The notes beneath the pieces are model-generated. The model did no database searches. It was not told where the DNA came from and worked only from the letters and a program-made list of their open reading frames with translations. Below are positions 26,053 through 33,168 of a DNA stretch of 64,000 bases, one piece after another (the stretch's first letter is position 1; every line of letters begins with the position of its first letter). Origin of the DNA: Acidobacteriota bacterium (GTDB lineage: Bacteria; Acidobacteriota; UBA6911); NCBI GenBank assembly GCA_016929335.1, contig JAFGIY010000175.1:34288-98287 (forward strand), given 5' to 3'. Both the position numbers and the translations under genes were made by a program.

Positions 26053-27633
26053 TTAGAGTCTTTCCTGTCCGGTCAACTGCTGGATTTTGATAATCACAAA
26101 CTCCGCCGGTTTCAGCGGGGCGAAACCGACGATGATGTTGACGATTCCTTTATCGATGTCGCTTTGAGTCGTTGTCTCCTTATCGCACTTGACAAGATAC
26201 GCTTCCCGGGGCGTCGTTCCCTGAAACGCTCCCTGGCGGAACATGTCATTCATGAAAGCCCCGACGTTTAGGCGAATCTGAGCCCAGAGCGGTTCATCGT
26301 TCGGTTCGAAGACCACCCATTTCAAACCGCGGTACAGGCTTTCTTCTATGAATAGCGCCGTGCGCCGCACGGGGATGTATTTGTATTCATCTGCAAGCAG
26401 ATCCGCGCCGCGCAACGTTCGCGCTCCCCAGATCACCGATCCTGCAAGCGGGAAGGTTCTGAGACAGTTCACGGCGATGGGATTCAGCGAACCGTTTTCA
26501 TCGTCAGTGAGAGGCACCGCCAACGACAGAATGCCGTTCAGAGCGGCGTCCAATCCCGCCGGAGCCTTCCAAACACCGCGCGTAGCGTCGGTCCTTGCGA
26601 AGATGCCTGCAACGGCTCCGCAGGGAACAAAAGTATCCGACTGCCCCCGGCGCAGCGGATCAGCCTGGACGATTCTCGGGAAAAACAGAGCAGCGTTGCG
26701 AGCCGCCTGACCATTCAGGCCCAGATCCGTAAGAGCTTTGTTATTGGTTTTCGTAATATCGGAAACTTTCGTCCAGTCCTTGGGGGGATCCACGATCAGA
26801 AGCGCGCGCCTGGCCACGCAGTATGTCATGGCTTCCTGGAACACCGCCGGAGCGATTTCACCTTCGCGAGTGTCGGGCGGGATGCAAAGAAGGTTAAAAA
26901 TATCGACATTCTCCAAGGCATAAATGCCTGTTTTGCCGTTCTTTGAGCCCTTATACTCCGCATCACCCAGACTTTCACTGTCCTGCGCCTCTGTTGATAC
27001 TTTTGTCCAGCAATTGTCATCCGTCCAAATAGTCTTGTCGCCGGCCGGATCGGGATGTTTTGAGGGAACTGCGTTGGGCAAAGGCAAAGTGACGCGCAGC
27101 AATCCGGATTCTGCCTTCAAAACACGATCAACCCTTCGGGGGCTGTCGGTAATGCTCAGATTCAGGAAGCTTTCCCTCTCGTCCGTTTTTGTGTCCTGAA
27201 TCGTGAGATTGAAGAGATCGGCCTTCTGTAAACCATAATTTGTTGCGACCTCATCCGAAACAAGATCATCGATCCTGATTCGCAAATTGTTACACCATTC
27301 TCCGGGGCTTGCCGCTTCAAAGCTCAGGTTGTCTTTCCCCAGAGCGGCTTTTTCAGCCTTAGCGCCTTTCTTGTACAGGCGAACGATGATGGCGCGGGCT
27401 CCTCCATTGGCAAAGAAGTCGCGCACGGCGTAGGACAAAGGGAATTTCACTCGCAAACCGCCGAACTCCCGTTCAAAATCACCGAAGCTGTTGATGATCG
27501 TCGGCTCATTAACGGTTCCCTTGTAGGTTCGGCCGATGAAAGCTGCTATCGAGGTCGGAACCCCGATAATGGTGCGCACTCCGCTTGGGACTTCCTCAAT
27601 GTAAACACCAGGATAGGTTGGTGCGGTCGGCAT
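26053..27633 (-). CDS. Contractile tail sheath protein
   Basis: 526 residues. The N-terminal handshake segment (TYPGVYIEEVPSGVRTIIGV, then TSIAAFIGRTYKG) and the C-terminal domain (SLYRGLKWVVFEPNDEPLW, LVKCDKETTTQSDIDKG, IIVGFAPLKPAEFVIIKI) are the classic tail-sheath signatures. It forms the contractile outer cylinder and is the first gene of the operon, so it should be the most highly transcribed. A strong Shine-Dalgarno (GGAGG) lies about 8 bases before the ATG. There is one sheath gene only; PVC/Afp have three, which puts this cluster with the simpler single-sheath eCIS types. Confidence 0.95.
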   Translation of the reverse strand: MPTAPTYPGVYIEEVPSGVRTIIGVPTSIAAFIGRTYKGTVNEPTIINSFGDFEREFGGLRVKFPLSYAVRDFFANGGARAIIVRLYKKGAKAEKAALGKDNLSFEAASPGEWCNNLRIRIDDLVSDEVATNYGLQKADLFNLTIQDTKTDERESFLNLSITDSPRRVDRVLKAESGLLRVTLPLPNAVPSKHPDPAGDKTIWTDDNCWTKVSTEAQDSESLGDAEYKGSKNGKTGIYALENVDIFNLLCIPPDTREGEIAPAVFQEAMTYCVARRALLIVDPPKDWTKVSDITKTNNKALTDLGLNGQAARNAALFFPRIVQADPLRRGQSDTFVPCGAVAGIFARTDATRGVWKAPAGLDAALNGILSLAVPLTDDENGSLNPIAVNCLRTFPLAGSVIWGARTLRGADLLADEYKYIPVRRTALFIEESLYRGLKWVVFEPNDEPLWAQIRLNVGAFMNDMFRQGAFQGTTPREAYLVKCDKETTTQSDIDKGIVNIIVGFAPLKPAEFVIIKIQQLTGQERL

Positions 27634-27683
27634 TCTGAACCTCCTCTCACGGGTTCAATGGCAAATATCGGAAATCTTGATTT

Positions 27684-27706
27684 GACAAATCGCAGGTTGA
27701 TTTGTC
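27684..27706. promoter_or_regulatory. Perfect inverted repeat in the sheath leader (candidate operator)
   Basis: GACAAATC and GATTTGTC form a perfect 8-bp palindrome with a 7-base spacer, 50-75 bases upstream of the sheath start and downstream of the predicted -10 box. Symmetry and position fit a dimeric regulator site, or a hairpin in the 5' untranslated RNA. A protein such as the adjacent Fis-type activator could bind it, but no consensus is known for it. Confidence 0.4.
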
Positions 27707-27777
27707 GTAAAGCTGCTATTCGGTTTCGGGGGGTAACCTTGTGAAGCTAACTAACGTTCTATGAACAGATGCAAAAT

Positions 27778-27807
27778 ACTATAGAAGCACACCTCACCGA
27801 ATGTCAA
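27778..27807 (-). promoter_or_regulatory. Predicted sigma-70-type promoter of the eCIS operon
   Basis: On the minus strand, TTGACA (27807-27802) is followed after 18 bases by TATAGT (27783-27778). The -35 is a perfect consensus and the -10 differs at one position. Transcription would start near 27771 and leave a leader of about 138 bases before the sheath ATG. This is the best promoter-like sequence in the divergent region. Prediction by eye only. Confidence 0.5.
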
Positions 27808-27945
27808 TAGCATTTCAAATCCGTGTGCGGAGAAATTCGAAAAAATTCATTCTTTCATGCCGGACAGGCAGCCAACCGCTCCTCGCGGTTTTATTCGCCT
27901 GAGAAATCCTGTATTCTTTTCTCATAAATTGCATATGAAGGGCCA

Positions 27946-30018
27946 ATGGATAGAGAGGCACCCCATTCTCCGCAGGATGCACTGACACGTTATCGGGCAC
28001 TGCTGGAAATTAACGAATTGATCAGTGCGCACCGGCGCTTCGAGGATTTCTTCCGGGAACTGAGCCGCCTTCTTTCCCGAATCATTCCGTTTGAAGGCAT
28101 CTCCATAACGATTTATGACATAGAAAATCAGACGACGAAATTGTACCTGAGCGAAAGCGGGAAGCAGACGGAGTATCCGGACGGGCGCATTTTCCCGATG
28201 CAGGAGACCTCTGCGCCCGAGATTTTGAAAGACCGGAAGCCTATTTACATGCCCGACATCGAGAAAGATGCACGGTTCCCCGCCATCCTCAGGATTCTCC
28301 AACAGCATGGCATCCGAAGCTATTGTGTTCTTCCCCTTTCCTCCTCCAGAGGTTGCATGGGAGGGCTGCATTTCGGATCATCAAAACCGGAAGCTTATAC
28401 TGCCGAAGACATTGAATTCCTGCAGCTGGTAGCCAGGCAGGCGGCCGTGGTGCTCGAGAATATCCTGACCTACGAATCCCAGGTCGAATCCCAGCGCGAA
28501 CTGGCCCGCGAGAGGGATCATCTTCGCCTCCTGCTTCAGGTGAACGACGCCGTTGCAGACAAGCTGGATACGCGCGAGCTCTTTTCGGCAATATCCGTCT
28601 GCCTGCGCGAGGCGTTGAATGTCGAGTATGCAAGCCTTACGCTTTTCGATGCCCAAAACAGATGCCTCAAAAGACACTCGCTGGATTTTCCCGGCGGCGG
28701 CGGCATCTTGCAGCAGGATGCCGTCATCCCCATTGAAAATACCACGGTCGGCGAAGCCTTTACCAAGGCCATCCCGGTCGTAGCCCGACGGGCGGAGATC
28801 GAGCGCCATCCGCCGGAAATTGCAGGAGGATTGCTCGGTGAAGGGTTGAATTTCCTTTGCGCGGTGCCGCTGATATCCCGAAAACGAGTACTGGGAACCC
28901 TGAACGTCGCAAGCCGCCGGGAGGACGCTTTCAGCGAAACTGGAATTGAACTGCTCAAGGAAGTGGCTTGCCAGTTCGCCGTTGCTCTGGACAATGCGTT
29001 CGCTTACCGGCACATCGAAGAGCTGAACTCGAAACTCGCAGAGGAAAAGCTGTATCTCGCCGATGAGATTCGCCGCAACCTATATTTCGAGGAGATCATC
29101 GGCACCAGCCAATCCCTGCAGAAAGTGCTCCGCCAGGTTGAAGTCGTCGCTCCTTCGAACTCGACTGTGCTGATTTTCGGGGAAACGGGAACCGGCAAGG
29201 AGCTGGTCGCTCGTGCCATCCACAACCTGAGCACCCGCCGGCAATCAACCTTTGTTAAATTGAACTGCGCTGCCATTCCGACCGGCCTCATGGAAAGCGA
29301 AATGTTCGGCCACGAAAAAGGAGCCTTTACGGGGGCGGTGGCTCAGCGCATCGGCCGGTTTGAACTGGCAAATCACGGAACGCTATTTCTGGATGAGATC
29401 GGCGAAATTCCAGCGGAGCTGCAGCCGAAGCTGTTGCGTGTTCTGCAGGAACAGGAGTTCGAAAGACTGGGAAGCGCCCGAACCGTTCATGTGGACGTCC
29501 GGCTTGTTGCGGCTACCAATAAGGACCTTCAGAGCATGGTAAAGGACGGCGAATTCAGGGCCGACCTTTTTTACCGGCTCAATGTCTTTCCGATCGTCAT
29601 GCCTCCACTCCGCGAACGGCGTGAAGATATCCCCAAACTGGTGCGGTATTTTGTCCAGCAGGTCGCTCAGCGAATGGGCAAACACATCGAGACTATTCAC
29701 TCCGAAACCATGGAAGAACTCGTGCGCTATCCATGGCCGGGAAATGTACGCGAACTCCAGAACATCATCGAGCGGGCTGTTATCTTATCCTCCGGCACCG
29801 TGCTCAGAGTTCCTCCGGGAGAACTGAGTTCTTCTGCTGAAGTGGTGAACAAGAATATTCAAACGCTTGAAGAGGCGGACAGGAGCCACATCCTGCAAGC
29901 GTTGGAAGAAACCCATTGGATCATCGGCGGCCCTCACGGCGCGGCCGCCCGTCTGGGAATGAAACGGTCCACGCTTCAATCCCGGATGCAAAAACTGCGT
30001 ATCTTACGCCCTCACTAA
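27946..30018 (+). CDS. Sigma-54-dependent activator with two GAF domains (FhlA/NtrC-like)
   Basis: 690 residues. GAF domain 1 covers about 10-175 and GAF domain 2 about 190-352. The AAA+ domain follows with Walker A GETGTGKE at 412-419, the sigma-54-contacting GAFTGA loop at 459-464 and LFLDEIGEIPAELQPKLLRV. The C-terminus (AAARLGMKRSTLQSRMQKL) is a Fis-type helix-turn-helix. GAF domains sense small ligands or redox cues, so the protein probably turns a cytoplasmic signal into sigma-54 transcription. It is divergent from the eCIS operon and so is a candidate controller, although I see no clear -24/-12 promoter in front of the sheath gene. Confidence 0.9.
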   Translation: MDREAPHSPQDALTRYRALLEINELISAHRRFEDFFRELSRLLSRIIPFEGISITIYDIENQTTKLYLSESGKQTEYPDGRIFPMQETSAPEILKDRKPIYMPDIEKDARFPAILRILQQHGIRSYCVLPLSSSRGCMGGLHFGSSKPEAYTAEDIEFLQLVARQAAVVLENILTYESQVESQRELARERDHLRLLLQVNDAVADKLDTRELFSAISVCLREALNVEYASLTLFDAQNRCLKRHSLDFPGGGGILQQDAVIPIENTTVGEAFTKAIPVVARRAEIERHPPEIAGGLLGEGLNFLCAVPLISRKRVLGTLNVASRREDAFSETGIELLKEVACQFAVALDNAFAYRHIEELNSKLAEEKLYLADEIRRNLYFEEIIGTSQSLQKVLRQVEVVAPSNSTVLIFGETGTGKELVARAIHNLSTRRQSTFVKLNCAAIPTGLMESEMFGHEKGAFTGAVAQRIGRFELANHGTLFLDEIGEIPAELQPKLLRVLQEQEFERLGSARTVHVDVRLVAATNKDLQSMVKDGEFRADLFYRLNVFPIVMPPLRERREDIPKLVRYFVQQVAQRMGKHIETIHSETMEELVRYPWPGNVRELQNIIERAVILSSGTVLRVPPGELSSSAEVVNKNIQTLEEADRSHILQALEETHWIIGGPHGAAARLGMKRSTLQSRMQKLRILRPH

Positions 30019-30019
30019 T

Positions 30020-30063
30020 CCGCGAATTGGCACAAACAAGAAAATTCGTGTCAATTCGTGGCG
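30020..30063. repeat. Dispersed inverted repeat of the GCCACGAATT family
   Basis: Two imperfect arms, CCGCGAATTGGCACAAA (30020-30036) and ATTCGTGTCAATTCGTGGCG (30044-30063), lie just behind the activator gene. The right arm is nearly the same as the terminal repeats of the element at 53607-53780 and the arms at 58315-58350 and 62769-62786, so this is a multi-copy intergenic repeat. The arms can form a hairpin that may act as terminator. Confidence 0.6.
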
Positions 30064-30297
30064 CATTAATCTGCCGGGATTTCGGCGCATGCCGTCATTT
30101 CGGCGCGATAGCCATCGGCACTCTACTAGCCTGGCCGCCTGTCGAATCCGCGATCCAGATGCTAAGCGACTGATTTACATAATTTTGGGTCGATCAGAGG
30201 ACTGCCTGCAGCTTCACGGTCAATGTGGTCTGCTCCATGCATTAATAGCAGTGTGATTGCATTTGATTCAACACAGCGAAAGAAAAGGGAAAAAACA

Positions 30298-30411
30298 ATG
30301 GCACTTCTTGGAGCACTGGGCGGTCTGATCCTCTGTGGATGCGTTCTCGCAGCACTGAGGAGCAAAAAGAACAACGATACACCGAAAGTAAAGACTTTGT
30401 CGTTCAAGTAA
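30298..30411 (+). CDS. Predicted 37-residue membrane microprotein
   Basis: ATG at 30298 follows an A/G-rich stretch (AAAAGGGAAAAAAC). The product begins with about 20 hydrophobic residues (MALLGALGGLILCGCVLAAL) and ends in a short Lys-rich cytoplasmic-type tail (RSKKNNDTPKVKTLSFK). It has one membrane segment with a possible lipobox-like LCGC. It lies 38 bases ahead of the STAS gene on the same strand. Longer in-frame starts upstream are unlikely because they add a charged, unconserved-looking segment. Existence as a gene is uncertain. Confidence 0.35.
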   Translation: MALLGALGGLILCGCVLAALRSKKNNDTPKVKTLSFK

Positions 30412-30449
30412 CCTTCGGCATTCGAGCGTTATATCTTAAGGAGAGCCGG

Positions 30450-30734
30450 ATGTTGAGGATTACGTCTCATGAGGACGGCGGAACAGTACGCCTGAAGCTG
30501 GAGGGCATGCTTAAAGGTCCCTGGGTTCCTGAGATGGAACAGACCTGGCGCAAAGTATATTCCGATCGAAACAAGGCTCTTATAGTGGACCTTACCGATG
30601 TCGATTTTGTTGACACCGCAGGCAAATATTTACTTGCATTGATGCATGCGCATGGAGCCGGCTTTGTAGCGGTCACTCCGCTGATGAACGAGCTGGTGGC
30701 GGAAATTTCCGCCGGAACCGATCTACCTCACTAA
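30450..30734 (+). CDS. STAS-domain protein (anti-anti-sigma-like)
   Basis: 94 residues, ATG preceded by AAGGAG. The sequence (GGTVRLKLEGMLKGPWVPEM, then ALIVDLTDVDFVDTAGKYLL and ALMHAHGAGFVAV) matches short single-domain STAS proteins. In the classical SpoIIAA family a Ser at the DxSG position is phosphorylated; here the equivalent motif reads VDTAGK, with Thr in place of Ser, so switching by phosphorylation is possible but not assured. No anti-sigma partner is encoded nearby. A strong terminator follows. It could take part in a partner-switch controlling another locus. Confidence 0.75.
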   Translation: MLRITSHEDGGTVRLKLEGMLKGPWVPEMEQTWRKVYSDRNKALIVDLTDVDFVDTAGKYLLALMHAHGAGFVAVTPLMNELVAEISAGTDLPH

Positions 30735-30748
30735 CCCCGCCTCCCAAC

Positions 30749-30785
30749 AGCAGCGCCCTGTATTCATGGGCGCTGCTTGTCTTTC
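30749..30785 (+). terminator. Rho-independent terminator after STAS gene
   Basis: AGCAGCGCCC and GGGCGCTGCT form a perfect 10-bp stem with a 9-base loop, followed by TGTCTTT. The stem is GC-rich and starts 15 bases after the STAS stop codon. Confidence 0.75.
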
Positions 30786-30889
30786 AGCAAAAAACGCACT
30801 TCTTGACTTGATTCCGCTGTTTGCTAAACTCCTATCAAGAAACATGTTTTAGAGCAGATCCGCTGCAACTGCACGCGCGAGGTGCTCCA

Positions 30890-31819
30890 ATGATTGCCCG
30901 CAACCAAGTATTCCTTTGGATGATTTCAGCATCGCTGTTGATATTTACGCCCTCCCTTCCCTGCCAGGAAAAGCAGGCAACGCCTCCGATATTCAGGGTT
31001 GAAGTGGAAACCGTTTATGTGAAGGTTTCGATATCGGATCCGCTGGGTCGCTACGTTACCGGGCTGGAAAAAGAAAATTTCAAGATTTACGAGGATAATA
31101 TCGAGCAGACCATCCTGCATTTCAGCATGCCTGCCGCCCCGATAAGCGTAGGGATCGTCTTCGATATCAGCGGAAGCATGGGATACGGTCGCAACATCCG
31201 GATAGGCAAAAGCTGGCTCGCCAACCTCCTGCGATCCATCTTCATAGAAGCACGCCACCCGGAAGATGAATTTTCTCTGATCACCTTCAACAACAAGGTC
31301 AACTTGGTTAAAGCCTTCACCGACAAAAGCAATGAAGTGGAAAACGCTCTCAGCCCGACAAAACCCGGTGGGTCGACTGCTTTATATGACGCGGTTTATA
31401 GAGCGCTCGACCATATCAAGGAAGGCAAGAACGATAAAAAGGCCATAGTCCTTATTACGGATGGAGAGGAGAACAGCAGCCGCTATAAATGGAGCGAAGT
31501 GCGCGAATTCTGCAAGGAGTCCGACGTTCAAATCTATGGCATTGGGATGCCGGGACCGGAACAATACGGCCATAGCACAATCAGCCATCTTGTAGGGCTT
31601 ACGGGCGGGAGGGCGTTTTCCGGAGAGTGGGGCGATCTCTCTTACTACTTTGATCTCATTAACGCCGAGCTGCGCAGTCAGTACCTGCTCAGCTATGTTC
31701 CGAGCAACACGCTGCATGACGGGAAATGGCGTCGTATCCGTGTCAAATTGGATGTTCCGGCGGGGCTGCCGAAGCTGACCATTCGCGCAAGAGAAGGATA
31801 TTACGCCTCCGGAGACTGA
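30890..31819 (+). CDS. Secreted VWFA-domain protein
   Basis: 309 residues from the ATG at 30890, preceded by GAGG; an upstream in-frame ATG at 30821 adds an unlikely extension. Residues 1-25 form a Sec signal peptide (hydrophobic FLWMISASLLIFT, then SLPCQEK; a lipobox reading is possible). Residues about 40-85 (VYVKVSISDPLGRYVTGLEK, FKIYEDNIEQTI) and the VWFA domain from about 90 (SVGIVFDISGSMGYG with the MIDAS DxSGS, LITFNNKVNL, ITDGEENSS) are the standard form of VWFA proteins abundant in Acidobacteriota. It probably binds metal and a protein partner in the periplasm or outside. Function is unknown. Confidence 0.85.
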   Translation: MIARNQVFLWMISASLLIFTPSLPCQEKQATPPIFRVEVETVYVKVSISDPLGRYVTGLEKENFKIYEDNIEQTILHFSMPAAPISVGIVFDISGSMGYGRNIRIGKSWLANLLRSIFIEARHPEDEFSLITFNNKVNLVKAFTDKSNEVENALSPTKPGGSTALYDAVYRALDHIKEGKNDKKAIVLITDGEENSSRYKWSEVREFCKESDVQIYGIGMPGPEQYGHSTISHLVGLTGGRAFSGEWGDLSYYFDLINAELRSQYLLSYVPSNTLHDGKWRRIRVKLDVPAGLPKLTIRAREGYYASGD

Positions 31820-31889
31820 ATCAGCCTGAACCGGCGATACCCGAGCAATTTGGATCAAGCAAAAAACCGGATGCTTTCAGTTGGTTCGG

Positions 31890-32303
31890 CTAACCCAGAC
31901 TGATGGCGGCCATGCAATTGGCAAAAGAAGCCCGCGCCATCAGATTTCCGCCTATGTGCAGACCTTGGGGATCATCAAAAATGAACAGTCCAACCGGTCT
32001 GAGGTCGAGCTTCAGATGCGCTGTTTCTTCATGCAACATCGTGGCAGATAGGATTAGAAGATCCTTCCAGAAGATGCTGACATTTGTTGGCGCCGCTACG
32101 ACGCGCAAATCAGGATCGGAAGCGACACCATTTTTGATTACATTATCTACAATATCAAAGGAGGTTCCGATCGGGACATCCTGAGGCAGCTTCAGCGAGA
32201 TTCGGAGCGGTGAAAATGCAACCTGAAGAAGAGCTTGCTCCTTCAAGGCGATGATAACCTGGCAATTAGTTATCTTATTGGTTCCGAGTATTACGCTGCC
32301 CAT
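31890..32303 (-). CDS. Hypothetical protein, third gene of a toxin-like unit
   Basis: 137 residues, not recognised. It appears as an alpha/beta protein with many hydrophobic strands (MGSVILGTNKITNCQVII, LLQVAFSPLRISLKLPQ, HLKLDLRPVGLFIFDDPQG). No signal peptide or catalytic motif is seen. Its start overlaps the stop of the upstream 105-residue gene by 13 bases, so the two are likely coupled. As the last of a tight three-gene unit whose first product resembles Tse2-type toxins, it may be an immunity or accessory protein. This is inference. Confidence 0.6.
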   Translation of the reverse strand: MGSVILGTNKITNCQVIIALKEQALLQVAFSPLRISLKLPQDVPIGTSFDIVDNVIKNGVASDPDLRVVAAPTNVSIFWKDLLILSATMLHEETAHLKLDLRPVGLFIFDDPQGLHIGGNLMARASFANCMAAISLG

Positions 32304-32608
32304 GAAATCACACCCTTCAAATCAAAACGCTTTCCTACCCCGTCTTGCGGCATGACCTCAACAGCGTTCGGCTGTATTACAGGAGGCGCCTGATATAGAT
32401 CCGGGACGGATAATGTTACAGGGTAAAGCACCCGAATGTCTATCTCACCCCGATCGTTAAGAAACTGATGATCTTCCCGCGATAGATCCAACCAGAGAGG
32501 ATCCATCAGGTCGCGAAGGTTCTCGGCCATAGGATCATTCTGATCATCCAGCTCAATCATGATCCGTTCCAGCCGGAGATAGAGTTCCAGTTGCTTGCTT
32601 AAGGCCAC
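32291..32608 (-). CDS. Hypothetical small helical protein, second gene of a toxin-like unit
   Basis: 105 residues, GTG start with GGAGG about 6 bases upstream; it overlaps the previous gene by 10 bases. Residues 1-55 are helical and acidic (LELYLRLERIMIELDD, LRDLMDPLWLDLSREDHQFL), a pattern frequent in small hypothetical and antitoxin-like proteins; the rest (YPVTLSVPDLYQAPPVIQPN) is Pro-rich. It may be the antitoxin/immunity partner of the upstream Tse2-like protein. No homologue is recognised. Confidence 0.6.
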   Translation of the reverse strand: MALSKQLELYLRLERIMIELDDQNDPMAENLRDLMDPLWLDLSREDHQFLNDRGEIDIRVLYPVTLSVPDLYQAPPVIQPNAVEVMPQDGVGKRFDLKGVISWAA

Positions 32609-33021
32609 ACTTGCCTCCAGTTAATTTTAGTGTCAGCCAGATCCTTTTCATATCTAGCTAGCATACTCACCACTGCGGGCTCAACAAACGCATGCATCTC
32701 CGGTCTTTTCGGATCTCTCCGTACCGCCAGCTTTTCAGCAGGGACCGCAGCGTCGGCCAAGGCATATATGCGATCCGTAATCTTGCCAGCGGAACCCATG
32801 CGCATTCCCCTCGGTCTCCTGTGATTGGGTATATTCCACACGGAGTTCGGCGCAACCGACATTCCTCCGGTTCCAGGTTTCACAAAGCCGTTTTCATCCG
32901 CTTCAATGTCACCCGGAATTCTCACTCCCAACATCCTCGCTCCGCGCCCGGTTTTCGGCAATCCGTCGGAGTCGGGAATCATTGCTCTGAAATATGAGTT
33001 TACATCCAAAAATTCCAGCAT
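32599..33021 (-). CDS. Putative Tse2-like (ADP-ribosyltransferase-fold) toxin
   Basis: 140 residues. The order of features resembles Tse2-type toxins: GFVKPGTGGMSVAPNSVWNI (compare the TGG-S motif of Tse2), a WNIPNHRRPRGM segment, and a later KRPEMHAFVEPAVVSML ending in WRQVWP. Tse2 is a cytoplasmic NAD-related toxin of type VI systems and occurs also as toxin-antitoxin pairs. The protein has no signal peptide. It heads a three-gene unit with 10- and 13-base overlaps inside the defence island. My similarity call is by eye and weak; it could be an unrelated hypothetical protein. Confidence 0.5.
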   Translation of the reverse strand: MLEFLDVNSYFRAMIPDSDGLPKTGRGARMLGVRIPGDIEADENGFVKPGTGGMSVAPNSVWNIPNHRRPRGMRMGSAGKITDRIYALADAAVPAEKLAVRRDPKRPEMHAFVEPAVVSMLARYEKDLADTKINWRQVWP

Positions 33022-33168
33022 TTTGCTTTCGTTTGCCTGAATTGGGAAAGAATTCTGTCGGCAAACATTGTAATTATCATAGCATCAGGAGCGTTGGTAT
33101 TGTATCGCAAGTTCCAGGATGGCAGTTAACCGAACAGGCTCTGAATCTTAAACCTTCAGTTTTTCACA

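Larger units (their letters stand above)
27634..27945. other. Divergent intergenic control region of eCIS operon and sigma-54 activator
   Basis: 312 bases between the sheath start (minus strand) and the activator start (plus strand). It holds a good sigma-70-like promoter facing the sheath gene, a perfect 8-bp inverted repeat in the resulting leader and the sheath Shine-Dalgarno. I found no convincing -24/-12 sigma-54 promoter (TGGCAC-N5-TTGC) on either strand, which is surprising given the neighbouring sigma-54 activator. No small open reading frame with a ribosome binding site is obvious. Confidence 0.6.

Noticed and set aside
1932..27633. Prophage
   Set aside because: No capsid, portal, terminase, integrase, lysis or replication gene. 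The ATPase, DUF4255 cap and DUF4157 proteins fit an eCIS.
1932..27633. Type VI secretion system
   Set aside because: No TssJ/L/M membrane complex, ClpV, TssB/C pair or Hcp. The sheath is a single phage-type protein.
27946..30018. Sigma-54 promoter in the eCIS leader
   Set aside because: No match to TGGCAC-N5-TTGC with acceptable spacing was seen on either strand of 27634-27945.
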